Shown: positions 1 through 12,765, counted from the stretch's first letter. The stretch is DNA of 64,000 nt from Macropodus opercularis (GCA_030770545.1 CM061097.1:16510501-16574500); one strand, 5' to 3'. Notes: generated by a model from the sequence alone, not told the origin. Translations and numbers: made by a program.

Positions 1-3000
1 GCCTTTTCATTTCTCCACATCAATTCTCTGTGCGCCTCCACTTTGCCTCTTTTTCTCGTACTTTATTGTTTTGGGCTTCTTGACATACTCGGTGTCTCCA
101 AGGGCATCTTCTGGATTGGTGTAAGAGGTATAGTGTGTTCCTGCTGTAAGGCCGCTTAAAGGAAGTTATTTTGCAAAGAGCCTATTTGACCCTGGGGGGA
201 GAAGGATGGAGGCATTACACCCTGCGCAGGTGTATGAATGATTTCTCAAGCTCACCCTCCTTTATATTAAGCGCTGTATAAGAGAATGGCAGGATTTGCC
301 TCTTCATCAGATGAGGATTTGAACATCAGAGGGTAAATGTTCTAAACAATGAAGAGGAATCGAGGCGCTCTGCTCTCTTTATTCTCATTCTTTCTTTCTC
401 TGTGCTGGATCAGAGTCATCCCTCAGGCTGACCCATTATTGGAGGCAGAGCTTTCCGGAGTAAATCATCTGCTTAATACCTTGCATTACTTTCTCACCGC
501 CCGTATTTGTCATCAGCGTCGCTTTGAGGCGTTGCTCCCTTTGATGAAGCAGCCAGTCGTGAGACTGCCAACAATAAATTACAGTTTGCTTATGATCAGT
601 TATTATGTAGATATGGTACCAAACATGTTCCCTATTTTAATACAGATAATTGACTTGTAACAGGTAAATTACAGGGGCAGTTCTCATGTTGTCATGACTG
701 TCAATGCCTCTTTGAGGCTGTGCAGCAGTCTTTGCAGTGACTTGTATTGTGTTTTTGCTGTGTGTCATTTCAACACCCGTTTTTAAAACAAGGCACTAAA
801 TCTTTTATGTTGACATATATTAATCTTGCCTTTCGTAACATGAAAGAAAAGTGCCAGCGGCTTTGAAAAAGATTCACTTGTTTGAACGTAGTTTCCATCA
901 GTTGAGAAAAAATAACAGAATAGTTCAGTTAATTTCCTCTTTTCAAGGAAAGAAAAGGCAGAAAAGCGTTTTGTACGTCTGTTTTCTGCACCTGCTGCAT
1001 AAATACACATCATTCCTTGTTGTACCGTCCCTTCTGAGCTTCGGCGCTGATGTCCCTTATGTGTTCTCCTTTCTGATGACATGTAGTTAACATCAAGTAT
1101 ATTCCCAGCCGAGGAGTTACATGGGCTGTTAAAACTATATTTAACACGTGTGACATTCTCCAGTTAGAAACACGACACCATGTTCTGACCATCTAATACC
1201 CCAAACCATAATGCCCACGACCGCTTACTTCATTGTCTCCAAAGTATCAATCTAGTTATACATCTGCCTCCTTTAAGTGGGACTCAGGCTGAGCGAAGTG
1301 GTAAAGTGAAGGAATAAAGGCAGGAAACTGGGAGTGAGCACCCGTCAATGCAAATTCCTCACCGCTTTTAAATGAAAATTGCTATTGCTGTGATTTATCT
1401 GCGGATGCGGAGGCGAGCGATTCCTCCATTCTTCTGTGTGATCCGCCGTGGCTCGCGTCGCCTGGCAGATCGTATCAGCAAACACGGCAGCTGTACGTAC
1501 TGTACATGCTGCGAGACAAAATAAGAAGAAGAGGGTTTAGTGATAAAACTGTGAAGGATTATCTGTCATTTGGCGGGCCCTTGGTGATTAGCTATCAAAA
1601 CGGATTTTGCAAGGGGGGGTGTAGGAATGATATGGATGGAAAGATGATGGAAAAGGATGTAGAAAAGGAAGAGAAGAGAAGGATTGGTGGTGGGGGGGGG
1701 GGGTGAAGATGGCAGCGGGAGGAGGGGAGTTGTCATGCAGGGAGGATTTTGTTTTCTCTTTAATTTCTTGCCCCCTTCCCCCCCAATCCAATGAGCTGAG
1801 TGTCAGTCACATTTTGAACTTGCCAAGCAAACACAGAACAATGATTGGAGCTGTCAATCAAAGTAATGCGTTGTTTGCCACTGGAGGAACTGGGAGAAAG
1901 AAAGAAAGAAGCTGGGAAAAGAAGAGAGCATTATATAGGGAAGAATATATTATGCGTTATAGATGCTCGACATGCACGGCTGAGATCACCAGTGATAACT
2001 TCGATGGTGGAGACGTAGCGGATCGTTTTTAACCTAGTGACAACTCTATGTCGTAGCCTTTTGGATGTGCAAGACAAGACTAAATCATCAAATCTAAACA
2101 AAAGTGTGTAGCTTCTCTGCAACTTAACTCAATAGTAACACAAAAGTGAGGACACTAAAATCCTTTGAACTGACCACAACTAGTTTGGCTCCTTTTCCTC
2201 TGTGAAATTAACCAGCATGAGCCTAATAGCATGTGACTCGTGCTCTCCGACCCTTTGACTCGACTAATGTACCCACTTCAGCCAAACGCCCCTTTTGTGC
2301 TAAACTTGTCACCCCACTGACAAGCTAATATCCTCATCCCTGGAAGCGACGGGGTCGTCTCTTGAAGTTTTAAGAGGAGGTGTGAGAGGAGCCACTGTCG
2401 CTCATCAAAGACGGTACAATCATCTGTTAAGTTGCGACGCTCTGCGCTAAAAGTTACTCAATGCTTGAAGTGACTTTATAGCACCCAGGTAGGTGCCTAT
2501 TGAATATGCATTGATTTAATTTTCAGTTATGTACAAGATAAATTAGCTATATCAACACGTCTTTTTTTTTATTTATACCAATGCAACAAAACATTTTTAG
2601 CCAAGATAAAAATCATGTACAGTTAATCATTAATTTAACAAGACACATAGATAAAGAATCATGACTGAGGGTTGAAGCAACCTGATAGAGAAAATCCGCT
2701 AAAAAGCAAAAGATAAATGACCCAATGAAGAGTTAACAACTCGGTCATGTTTATCTAACCTATCAGTCAACTATTCAAAGTGTTTATGATGATTTCCATC
2801 ATAACATTCCACTGGAACCAGGAAAGATTCAACTAGAATTCCGACTTTCTGACTCAGAGGGTCAACCTCATCAAGGAAACATCTAAATCTAAGATGCAAT
2901 CTCCACGCATTAACCGAAAGCCAACTTGAATGCGATGCCGTTGCCAAAGCAGATCCTGAGAATCCGATGTGTTTAAGCACACGTGTATAAATTAACAAGG

Positions 3001-5070
3001 AGACTGTACATCTCCTTGCGTTTAGGCTGCATATACTAAAAAAGAAGGATATACAAAAAGCCCTAACCATCTCCTTCATTCATTTGTTGTTCATATTGTT
3101 ATGAAAAACACTTACGTTTTTGAAGGTTCCTGTAGTAGGTGTGATAAAACTGCTGCGGTGCACCACAGATGCCTCCACTCTCTTTTAACAACAAGGGTTC
3201 ATGTTGTCAGACAGGTTAGGTGTCAGTTCAGAGATCCCATTGGTAAACAGGTATTATTTACGAGCATCATTTATAATTAATAATTCCTCTGCACTTTTTT
3301 CAGTTGTCTCTCAGTAAGAAGTGTCCTGAAACTCAATAAACAGTAAGCGAAAACAAAACGAAGACAGCAAAGGTCAAACCACCGGAAGAAACTGAGAAAC
3401 CGGGTTGAACTGCTCATAGCTGATGATGGCTGGGACTCATATCAGCAAGAAGAAAAGGCAGTTCTACTCATTTTCTGTTGCCTTCCTCTTTCGGTCGGGG
3501 GTTCTTTTATTATGTAAAGTGAATTTTCCTTCTTTAGTGAACTAGTCATGAACGCACGGCCTTTGTTACATGACCTTCAAAGAAAAGGTCAAAATCACCA
3601 GTGACAGCTAAACCATAGCAGCAGACTCAACATTAGCACAAAGACTTGTCAGATCAGAGCTGGGATTTAGGTCGGCTTGACGTTCATTCTTTGAACATTA
3701 CTGCCTAATGTTATCTTGGCATCTTATGACGATTTTTTTTTTTTTGAAAGGGAAGACACCGTCGCAGTGATTACTCAGCTTCCCTACAGCTGCCTTTACG
3801 GGAACAGATGAAGCTGTTGACCTGCTTCGAGACCTGCCCCAGCGCCACCTAAATGAAGACAGATAGATGGAGAGATGATGGGGGGGGGTGTTGAAAATGG
3901 TGTAATTAATGTTTCACAAGCTCAATCCTTCCCTCCAGGCAGAGTCCCTCATCATCTCTCTCGCTTTCAGAAAATTAAATGATACTCCTCTTGTCTTCTT
4001 TTTTGCTGCTGCCCTGCTGTCACCCAGACGTCTTTGTGTGAACTTTAAGAGATTAGACTTGCGAGGGCTGGATGGTAGTTATGGCTGCGGGGAGGACTCC
4101 TCAGGTTTCACTCAGGGCTGCGAGTCTCCCCGAGGCGACAGGAAGATGTCAGCGTCTGTCAGCCTCTGTCTGTCATCTAAGCCCTGTCAGCGCCAACTCT
4201 GCCAGCGCTCCATCACGGCTCTGTCGCTCTGAGTTTCCTTCTGGCTTATGATCTGAGACACCCAGACAGTGCAAGTGGCCCCCGACTCGCCGCCTCCTCC
4301 CCAAGCCTCTATTCTTCAGTGTTGATTCCTTGCGCGAGACAACAAACACAAGGTCAAGGTGTCTGTCATGTTCTCGCCGTGCAAGTTTGAGGGTAAACGT
4401 GCAGGTGTCGCGTTGTTCCCGGTGCTGATGCATGAAAGTCGGGCGTGTCACCTTGCCTGTGCGTACGTAGACACGTTTGTGTGTGCGCGCGAGTGTGTGC
4501 GCGAACATGAGTCGAGCTGTTTTGAGTGACAGTGTGAGTGAGGTGCAGCCAGGCGGCGGCTCTTTGTAAAAGTGCACCTACCTTCTCTTCCCACAAGTCC
4601 CTCCTGGCAACAAACTGTCACGGCTGACAGCCCTCACAAAAGAAGGAGAGGGAAGGGAGGCAGGGGGTACGGGGATTAAAAAAAGTTTAAGAGATGAAAT
4701 TAAAGCAAAGAAGGGAACCTGACAGCACCTTGAGAAGAGGCATTGTCTGTGAGGGGAAATATATCTGTGCGAGCGAGCTTTGATCAGTGGAGGATGAGAG
4801 CAGGGAAGAGCTTGTAAAGCTGGCTCCTGAAGCCCGTTGAAAAGAGTGGAGAGAAGAAGCAGAAGGAAATCAGACCCACGATTACTTCCAAGCTAAAAGG
4901 AGAAAGAGAGTTCGGATTAATAAGTGCAACATGGACTTCAGTCTGTTTTGGCCTTTGTGGTTACACTGTTTACTGGTGGCCTTCCCTCTTTATATTTCCT
5001 CCAGTTGCCTCAGTCGAAAGACAAAAGTTAGTAAAAGGATACCTTTAGTGAAAAAGTGTTTTTCCAAGAA
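1..5070. other. Non-coding single-copy-looking DNA
   Basis: No convincing exon, RNA gene or transposon is visible. Open frames are short (about 60-135 codons) and lack family resemblance. The stretch holds a 12-base G-run at 1692-1703 inside a purine-rich block (about 1600-1760), a POU octamer word ATGCAAAT at 1348-1355, T-runs near 2561 and 3732, and a CTGTCA-rich segment around 4140-4740. Several parts resemble typical intergenic or intronic fish DNA. Nothing further can be assigned. Confidence 0.6.
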
Positions 5071-5084
5071 CAAAACAATTGTTT

Positions 5085-5345
5085 GAAAGGTGGCAGGGGG
5101 GTCGGGGGGGGGGGGGGGGGGGGCAGAAAGAGGAAGTTTTGGGAGAGGAACCTTTGAAACACATGAAGGAGAACAGAGGCAGCTCCGAGCTGGAGGGAGG
5201 AAAAAGGAAGAGGAGGTGGAAGTGTTGGGGATGGGTGGGAGGAGATATTCACCTTTATTTTGTGATTCGGAAATGGGGAGGGAGGTGGGATGCAGCGGCC
5301 CAGCTTTCTTCTATGAGGAAGGAGGGAGGCGAAGGTGCAAGAGCG
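5085..5345. repeat. Purine-rich tract with a 20-base G run
   Basis: The plus strand is almost entirely purine here, beginning with 20 consecutive G at 5104-5123 and followed by AGG/GGA-rich sequence. Such polypurine tracts can form triplex or G-quadruplex structures in vitro. Two overlapping open frames of about 95-100 codons exist, but their composition (Gly, Glu, Arg, Lys) simply reflects the purine bias, so I do not call a gene. Confidence 0.75.
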
Positions 5346-5564
5346 CGGCTCCAGTGCCCCCTCAATACTAACGGAGCACTTTGATAGACAATGCAGCGAG
5401 CTGAAGGGGAACCTCCTGCTGGCGGGATCTAAGCAGGCTGTTTACAGAAGAGCTTGTCTGATCTAAAGCCCCAGCTCGCCCTCTTGTATGGAAAACACTC
5501 GTCCTTTGATGTCTCTGTCTTTCCTTTTTCGCCTTCTTCTCTCTCTGCTGCCACTTCCTCTCAT

Positions 5565-5715
5565 CGACGCCTGACGTGTATCGAGATCCGCGGCGCGTTA
5601 TTCGGTTAGAGCCTTAATGCTGCGAGCTCCTGGATGCGCGCGCACGACAACAACACGTCGCCGAGTACGAGCCGCGGCGCTGACAGTGTAATAACACAAG
5701 CGTGCGTATGCGCAC
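5565..5715. promoter_or_regulatory. Small CpG-rich cluster
   Basis: CpG dinucleotides are packed unusually densely for this otherwise CpG-poor window (GACGTG, CGCGGCGCG, GCGCGCGC, CGTCGCCG and GCCGCGGCGC words). It is too short for a classical CpG island, and no start codon, TATA-like element or splice donor organises it into an obvious promoter. It could be a distal regulatory element, a remnant of a CpG island, or a small unannotated promoter. The call rests on composition only. Confidence 0.35.
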
Positions 5716-6689
5716 TGACAGGGTCAAACAGGTCTTGTCAACAGGCGGTCTGCTTTAATGTGACATATTAATGTTCCCTGCCAGTGCCAATAACTGCACA
5801 AGCAGCACATGTGTGCATATTTATTAGAGCCCATAACTTTTGCTCCCTCATAAAATATTAAACCCGTACTTGTGCTGGGAACTGCTAAATGTGTCCATAA
5901 AGTACCAAGCATGTTGCCCCTTAGATACCAGAGTAAATATGTTTGTTAGTAGGCTTGTTGGTGAGCCTCTCCTTTTGTGATGATACGCCAGTTGCTGCGT
6001 CTTTGTAGTTCATATGTATTCATATGTTTTTTTTGTCTCAGTCTTTTGAATCTTGTGAGGAAACCGACAGAATGAGTCAAACAGGCGAATCCCCACAAAT
6101 GTCACACATAAGAGTTGACATTAGTATTAATGGTCTGTGAAAAGTTTGTGAGTCTGTTTACCCAACTACTGACAGAACTGACAAGGCTACTTTAGAGACA
6201 GTTTCAAACTTGCATGTCCACTTCCACACAATATGATAGAAATTATATTTCACTTCATAGTTTGGTTTCTGTCTCCCCTTAATCCCTCAAACCATTTCAT
6301 CCAAACGCCTGTGCTCTGCAAGTAAAGCAGAAAAAAGATTGCAGTTGAAAGTATCAACCACCCTACAGCAGGCGGCTTACAACCTGTGTTCACCAGCCAC
6401 TCAGTGTTCTTCCTGTTATCCAGCAATGCTGCCATTAAATCTGGGGAGGGGAAAAAAACAAACAAACAGTAATCTATCTAGATTCTTGATGACATGAGTC
6501 GACATAAAACCCTCCGTGCAGGAGAATGATGCTTCAAAAGCAAACAGCACAGACTTAGCACATATATTTACCAAGAAATGTGCAATGTCTAAAAACAGTT
6601 CAACAGAACAAAGACGCAGACAGCGAAGGAAAAAGTGATGTGCAGGCTTGTGTGTAAGAAGACTGCTTTTCAAACTAATGGTGCACATT
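5716..6689. other. Non-coding DNA, nothing assignable
   Basis: AT-leaning sequence without recognisable exon, RNA gene or repeat family. Short minus-strand open frames (61-90 codons) have no domain-like pattern. Confidence 0.6.
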
Positions 6690-7085
6690 ATTGAAACAAC
6701 GGATCATTCTGTTCTGGGATTGATTTATACTGCCTGTGATTTCAGCTTAATCTATGGACATTATCTACACAGGATTTATGGACCATTAGCCCTATGAGAA
6801 GCTGGAATGTAAATGAGGCATAATAAATCAAGTCAGATGAAACACTCAAAGCCTGACAAGTTACTTGCACTTATATGGATGCCTTGGTAACTGCATTTGG
6901 ATAATCAGGTCCTTGTGCTGCATCATTTGTCCTTTGTAATTTGGCCAGCGTCATACTGGAAACAAGCACGAATAATGATGGCGACTGATGGATGCATTGC
7001 CCTTCAAGGGATTAGACTTGCTTTAACAACAAAGTGACAGAAATAAATTGTCCAAAGGGCCTAACAGAGGCACGAGACGTGCAGC
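6690..7085. promoter_or_regulatory. Candidate conserved non-coding element
   Basis: This stretch has no simple repeat, even base composition and many homeodomain-type TAAT/ATTA words, along with TGATTTAT, CTTTGT (SOX-like) and TGACAG words. That texture resembles teleost developmental enhancers. No alignment was possible, so conservation is not shown. No open frame of interest crosses it. Confidence 0.3.
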
Positions 7086-8592
7086 ATTTGTTCAAAATGA
7101 AGAAGAGAACGTGCTTTTGCAGACAGAGCGTTGGTTTGTTTTAATCTCAAAGTTAGTTTTACCATCTGTAAAACAGCAGCTGTGCATTTTCATTTGCTAA
7201 AATGTGAGAAGATTTAATGAATTACTAACATGGGTAACTTAAACTTGCAGCCAACACACATGATCCTATTCTATTCGTTTTACAGTTTGTTACAGCAATC
7301 CAAATGCTACGGTGCCACTGCTGTGAGCTGTCTTCTCGCTACAAAACTGTCCTCTGATAGCAGGGAATATTTTGCATTTGCAGAGAAGAATGAGATGAAA
7401 ACCCATTAGAAATGACAGACACACAGCTGGGTGTCTTAGGATGTCAGCATGGCCACCGAGGACCAACTCTCCCCTTCACTTCTCCTCTCCCCAGCGCCTC
7501 CTCCTCTTCCCTCTTCCATCTGAAAAAGCAGCTCGGAGCTTTCAGCCTTGACAGGTTGCTGGGCTTTATCTCCAAGCTGATGATCTATCGGACAGAGACA
7601 GATGGAGAGATGGAGCGGGACCTAGATAAACGCAGGGAGGTAAAGAGGGAGAGAGAGAAAGGGAGGACAGTGATTGCTCAGGGGAGGCTGGATCTGAATA
7701 GCTGTAAAAACGGACTCTCTGGAGAAGAAAAACAAGAGGGATTTCAACTCAGATCGCTCAACTGTTTCAGCCGCTCGCGCACAAAAGACCCAACTTCTAC
7801 CAATTCCTCTGAGTCATTCCACTCAATTGAAGGACAATTGGCTTTGACTGAACTCACGCCCTGATTCCCCCCTTCCCATAACCCCTTCTACCCTCTTTTT
7901 CTTTCTTGTCAGTCTGTATCTCCTCAATTTACCCCACTCATGGAGTTGAGCGACTATGCAGACTTCTTCTGTACTAACCCACCCTCCATTGCCAGCCTTT
8001 CGACACGGCCTCCAAATCAACCAGTATGACAGACTGGACGATGAGACACATGACATCAGTTCAAATGAGAGAGAATAAGATTAGACATGTGATTCGGTGC
8101 GAAGAGGTCAGTGGGAAGGACTGCCCTAGTCTCCACGGACACGCACATACCCTTCATCCAGACCCCGACCAATGCAAATTGCAAACATGTGATCAGTACT
8201 CTTCAGTGCAGTGGAATGGCATCTCCCCCTTCTCGCTGTGTCCTCCCAGTTCCAGTAGAGTCACTATCAAGCCCCAATCAAAACAGAAATATAAAGAAAA
8301 GCCAGGGCCCTCCGCTGCAGTGCAGTGGCTCAAATTGAAAGTGACAGCTTGACACATAATATGGCACCCGTAATGTGATTAGGCCAGCATGGCACTGTCT
8401 TCTTAAACTCCCACATCCCAAACAGCGAGCCTCACGTCCAACTCCGCCAAACACACTCGAAAGGGGGGCAGAGGGGGCCGTCTTGTCTCCCACTTTAGTT
8501 TCTCTTGCAATGCTTCATGCTTTGAGACGAATTGAGATGATGCCGCTGTTGAATCATAACCCCCTGGAGGGGAATTGCAAACACATGTAGGG

Positions 8593-8596
<4 letters not shown>
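7086..8596. other. Non-coding DNA
   Basis: The longest open frame in this part (7412-7864 plus, 150 codons) starts in pyrimidine-rich low-complexity DNA. It has a Ser/Pro then Arg/Glu-rich composition with no domain signature, and I regard it as chance. A POU octamer word ATGCAAAT lies at 8172-8179. No RNA gene or transposon was recognised. Confidence 0.5.

Positions 8597-8625
<29 letters not shown>
8597..8625. repeat. (GA)n microsatellite
   Basis: About 14 uninterrupted GA units directly after a short G-run. It is typical fish dinucleotide repeat sequence, likely length-polymorphic. Confidence 0.95.
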
Positions 8626-8626
<1 letters not shown>

Positions 8627-8734
8627 CTTTTTGGGTTTAAAGGCATCGATGCCAAGAACAGAGGAGCTGAGTGGGAGAAAGTACACAGCAGTATGGATTA
8701 GATCAGCCTTTATCAGAAGCAGAGCTGGCCCAGG

Positions 8735-8910
8735 CCCTCCTGTCAATCTGTGTGATATAAATGAGCAGTGACATGACAATGATATCACCCGCAGCTACTC
8801 TTGACAGAGTTGAGAGGTGAAATGCAATTGCATATTGGTGAGAAGTATAAGAAATCCCAATGAAGAAATAATGATTGCAATTGACACGGTAACAGGAGAC
8901 TGTAACATAG
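8735..8910. promoter_or_regulatory. Candidate conserved non-coding element
   Basis: Between the GA repeat and 8910 the sequence is complex and AT-rich. It carries CCTGTCAATC (TALE-like), GATATCA, a POU-like TGCAATTGCATAT word and ATAATGATTGCAATTGAC. Clustered homeodomain/POU-like words with no coding frame suggest an enhancer. This is a reading of texture, not measured conservation. Confidence 0.27.
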
Positions 8911-9164
8911 CTAAAAGTGGATTTTAAACTGGGAAGAAAACTGAAAACGCTTCAGAGGTGGACCACGTTGCAAAAGACGGTCAGAGAGAGGAAAGCGAAA
9001 TCAGCAATCAGGAGTTGAGCCGGGACAAAACATAAAATAGAACATTAAAGCTGAGTCCAGCTGGAAATTTAATAAAATACTACAAAAAAGGCTGTAGCTG
9101 ACAGTGAAAAATTACAAAATTATAAAATTGAGCTACAAGAATTATTATATTTGGCAAGGGTGAG

Positions 9165-9660
9165 GGGGACCAGAGCCCAGGGCCTCATTTCCAAATGAGC
9201 CGTCATAGATTGAGAGATCTTGGCTGTGGTCATGTTTAGCGTGGAGGGAGCTGGTACACGCTTCTCCCAGCCTTTCCCAATGAAGCTTCCCTTTCTCCTG
9301 GGGAATTCCCTATCATGTTAGCAATGACAGAATGAAAGATGTAGCAAAGGGCTTAGTTGGGACACAACTTTGGAAATGAATGGATGGCAGACTTAACAGT
9401 TGACAGGCAATTGGGAATCCAAGTGAGCTGCATTGGTTTGCCAAGCACGGTAAAATTGAAAGACCTCAGGTTTCCAGAAATGAGGGTAATTTCTCAACTG
9501 TGTTTAAAAACGTGTCAACAACCAGGAAGATGGACTTAACCTGCCAGTTCTCCTGCCCTTCAAACCATTTATCTGTGTGCCTCCAATTGAAATGCAAAAA
9601 TACGCTTTTTGGCCTTACACTCACAATATGCGCCTCATCATTAAAGCAAATCAATGTTCT
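9165..9660. promoter_or_regulatory. Candidate conserved non-coding element
   Basis: Complex, repeat-free sequence with several TGACAG/TTGACAGG, CCAATTGAA and CATTAAAGCAAAT words. Short open frames overlap it on both strands, but none has a start context plus splice sites that would make an exon. It is grouped with the other enhancer-like stretches on texture alone. Confidence 0.27.
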
Positions 9661-10240
9661 CCGTCAGCCTCCGAATCTCGTGTTTGACTCTTTCAAGATA
9701 CATTTTCCTCTTTCTCTCTGGTCTTCTATCTCTGTTACTCTCCCCTCCCCAGCCTTTTAGTTTAAGAAAAGCCTGTCAGAGGAAATCAAGTCAAGCTGAA
9801 GACATAGTTGAGCGCCTGTGACAGGCTGAAAGCCACTCAAATGGGTCTATAATGAGTCTAATAATGGTGTGGGTAAGCATAATTTCCCAGGGCTGGGGCT
9901 TCAGTGAGGCCAAAAGAGTGAAGCAGAATGATGACTGCAGCGCTGGTTGGCAGGCGATGATGAGCTCTCATTCGCGATGATACGACAAGGCTGGAGCAGA
10001 AGGTGGACAAGCTCCAAGCCTGCCAGTCTCTCTGTGGGCTGGACCCTGGGGGGCTGAGCTATGGCCAGACCTGCTCATCACGGAGCACTGGACTGGAAAA
10101 TCACACATGACTGGTTGCTTCCACGGGGCCTCGGCTGGCTCGGCGGCGACCCTGTCTCCTTTGAAATAGAGAACTGGGTGACCTCACATTGCTTAGGGAA
10201 TACATGTTAACCATATCTCCCCTTCCTGGTGCGCACAATA
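9661..10240. other. Non-coding DNA
   Basis: Complex sequence without recognisable gene or mobile element. Around 9840-9970 are TAATAATGG and GCATAATTTCC words that resemble regulatory DNA, but the evidence is thinner than for neighbouring candidates. Confidence 0.5.
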
Positions 10241-10266
10241 TGTGTGTGTGTGTGTGTGTGTGCGTG
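10241..10266. repeat. (TG)n microsatellite
   Basis: Near-perfect TG dinucleotide tract of about 13 units with one terminal CG interruption. Confidence 0.95.
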
Positions 10267-11976
10267 TTCAGTGATTTCATGTGGTGACAGGCTATATCCA
10301 TGAGCTAATCACACAAGCTCCCAAGGGAGACGGCTCCCTCAGGTCAGGATAATCAAAAGTCCCTCGGCATAAACCAGCGGAGTCATGAAAACAAACACAC
10401 GTACGCACACACCCGTTAAGCGGCAGCAGGCATACTTGTCCTTGTTTGTACTCCTGGCGCTGTCCCCGTTCTGCGGAGTTTTGGTGAAAGGTGGCTCTAG
10501 CCGCAGGTCTTTCCCCTGAGGCCTCCACGCAGCCTGACAGCAGTGGGCTGACCTCCATTCTCTACTCCAGTGTTTACCCTTCAACGTGAATGTCACCAGC
10601 TGCTGATCTGCTTCTGCCTTTGGTTTAATGAGCCTGAAAAAATGATGGATGCAGTGACGTGTCCATTCCAGTGTGGGTTTGCGAAATGGACTGGGTTTGG
10701 TTGGTGACGTCTATTTTAATACTGTAAAGGATCATATCATGCAATTGCACCAATGACACCCTGAGTGCTCCGCTACAAGAAGCGTGTTTCCAGCACAGTT
10801 TAATGATACTTCATATAATGGTTCATCACACTTTGCAACCTTTATGCCTTGATGCATGGTGTATGGCTTTAAGTGCTACAATATAATAGGAATGTATAGG
10901 ATGTTTAAATCTGTACAAGCAAGTTCAGATTGTCTTATAAAAATTGGAAACAACATATATTCCTTTTGTTACCGAGGTCAACAAAAACCATAAAGTTTCT
11001 TTCTAGTGCATGTGTTTTATGTGCATCCAAGCTTTTTAAGAATTCCAACGGCAAACTCCCCGATGTTGCCGTGGAACAACACATCAGCTTCTTCTTCTCC
11101 AAACCAACCTTCGGTTTAGTTGAAAAAAAAAAAAGAATAGTGCTTTTGGTTTGGCTTTAATGTTTATGCTTACAAACTGCATGCTTTCCATTCATTTGTT
11201 CAGATTTGGAAGAAGCATTCCTACAATATACAAAAAAGCTGTTTGTAAAAATGGGAAAAGCATTAACCCCTCAGCTTTGATTTGCCCCTCTCCCAGTCTA
11301 ATAGTTTGAGACACCTGCTTTGGTGTGAGTGCTGTAATATTCGGAGCATCCGTGGCCTCCGCTATGCCTGTCATCCAGGAGACATGGTTTCAGCATTTGT
11401 TTAGAAAATGTGCAACATCTCCTGTTGGTGTTTTTCCTCTTCACGCCAGGATAATTATTTGGGCTGTGTGACAAGCGGCTGTGTTAGCCCTGAGGTGTGT
11501 GGCAGAACAACACGGTGTCTGTTGCTGCTGTGGTGCGGCGTACTCGGCTGGGGAGTGCACGTATGTGTTTAGGGAAAGCGGCGGCAGCGAAGCAGGGGGT
11601 TTGTGGGAGACAGCTATCAGGGCCAGCTCAGTGCTTCCAGCGAAGCAGGTACATACGCGGGCTGCCTGCCTTGGCTGGTCGCCACCTCGTCAAAGTCACT
11701 TTCCCGGAGCCGCGGTGATGCGCGGTGCCCCGAGCCCCGCGGTTTATGTTACAGTCCCGGCAAAAGGGGATAATGGCCTGGCGTTTGACATTTGTGTTTA
11801 GAGGAGAAGCGGCGGGGGCAGAGTCGGACTTCACTGCGTTCTGAACATGGTGAAATGTATTAGTCGCTCCGGAGGTTGAAAGTCGTTCCTCTGTTTTTCT
11901 CTGCCTCGCTCTCAGTTCACATATTCTTTCTCTAGTTTGGATTCTGTCTCCTCTTCAACGTCTTCTTCTCAAACCT
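10267..11976. other. Non-coding DNA
   Basis: No gene recognised. The part at about 11480-11850 is relatively CpG-rich (GGCGTACTCGG, GCGGCGGCGGC-like words) and carries open frames of 68-106 codons on both strands in the same place. That is the pattern expected of GC-rich non-coding DNA rather than of a real exon. Confidence 0.5.
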
Positions 11977-12006
11977 ACACACACACACACACACACGCAC
12001 ACACAC
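11977..12006. repeat. (CA)n microsatellite
   Basis: About 15 CA units with a single CG interruption. It generates spurious Val/Cys-rich minus-strand frames. Confidence 0.95.
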
Positions 12007-12569
12007 TGTTTCTCTCTGTTGACATTTCTCTCTGTCTTCCCTCCTGTCTAGGGACAAGCGTGTCCCAGTGTGTTTGGCACTCTGACTGTGTCTGATGGCT
12101 AAACTGAGGAGACAGGCTGCTGACAGGCCCTGTGCCAGAGCAGAGTATGCCAACAGGGGAGATTTGTGAAAATATGCCCTGTGTCATTTCCTCTCCATTT
12201 CCCTGACAACCTCACTCTGTCAAAAAGCCTACGTGTGAGCGCATGGGTAGGTAGGCGGGTACGGAGAGAACGCGTTTTGTTTGCGCGCTTGTGCGATGCG
12301 TGCGCGCGCGTGCGTTTGAGGGATAAGATGTCAGAAAGTAGTATGTGGGTGGGTGAGCGAATGGGCGGAGAACATGATATCCGCATATGTGTGACAGAGA
12401 CAGAGCAATGAATTACTCCCGTGTCATCACAACAAAGTCTGCAACAGCTAAAGCCAAGTGATGAAATCTGTCTACCAGACATGTCTTCAGTGCACCTCTC
12501 CGTCTCAAAGTTCACCTTTTTTCCCTTTGGTGTGCCTGTGCTTGAAACAGCTCCGCAAATCTACTCTGA
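12007..12569. other. Non-coding DNA with CpG/alternating purine-pyrimidine patch
   Basis: At about 12225-12325 there is a GCGCGC/TGCG-rich patch, an alternating purine-pyrimidine sequence with some Z-DNA potential. A 138-codon minus-strand frame (12099-12515) runs through it but shows no domain and is low-complexity in part. No gene is called. Confidence 0.45.
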
Positions 12570-12765
12570 ATTCAATCTTTGATCCCACCTCTTGGAATGC
12601 GGGCTGAAAGATAACATTTCAAGCGAGGCAAAGCGGAAGAAAACAGCCTGCAGAAAGCCAGCGTGCTGAACATGCTCTCTGTCAGCCGCTTTCGCTTAAT
12701 TTGATGCCTCTGTCTCTACCGCCGCCAGTTGAGTCTAATCTTGTTGAGCGTTAGAAATGAGTGTT
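12570..12765. promoter_or_regulatory. Candidate conserved non-coding element
   Basis: Complex sequence with CTGTCAGCC, CTTAATTTGATG and TCTAATCTTGTTGAG words between low-complexity stretches. Enhancer-like texture only; no alignment evidence. Confidence 0.25.

Noticed and set aside
2997..3017. Small hairpin AAGGAGA...TCTCCTT considered as an RNA structure or MITE end
   Set aside because: A seven-base stem is expected by chance many times in a window this long, and no element surrounds it.
4173..4577. 134-codon minus-strand frame
   Set aside because: Rich in His/Thr/Arg from CA/GT-like sequence, overlapped by another frame of similar composition. No family resemblance.
7412..7864. 150-codon plus-strand frame, the longest in the window
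   Set aside because: Low-complexity Ser/Pro then Arg/Glu/Lys composition, no domain, no splice or promoter context. Chance length is plausible in GC-balanced DNA.
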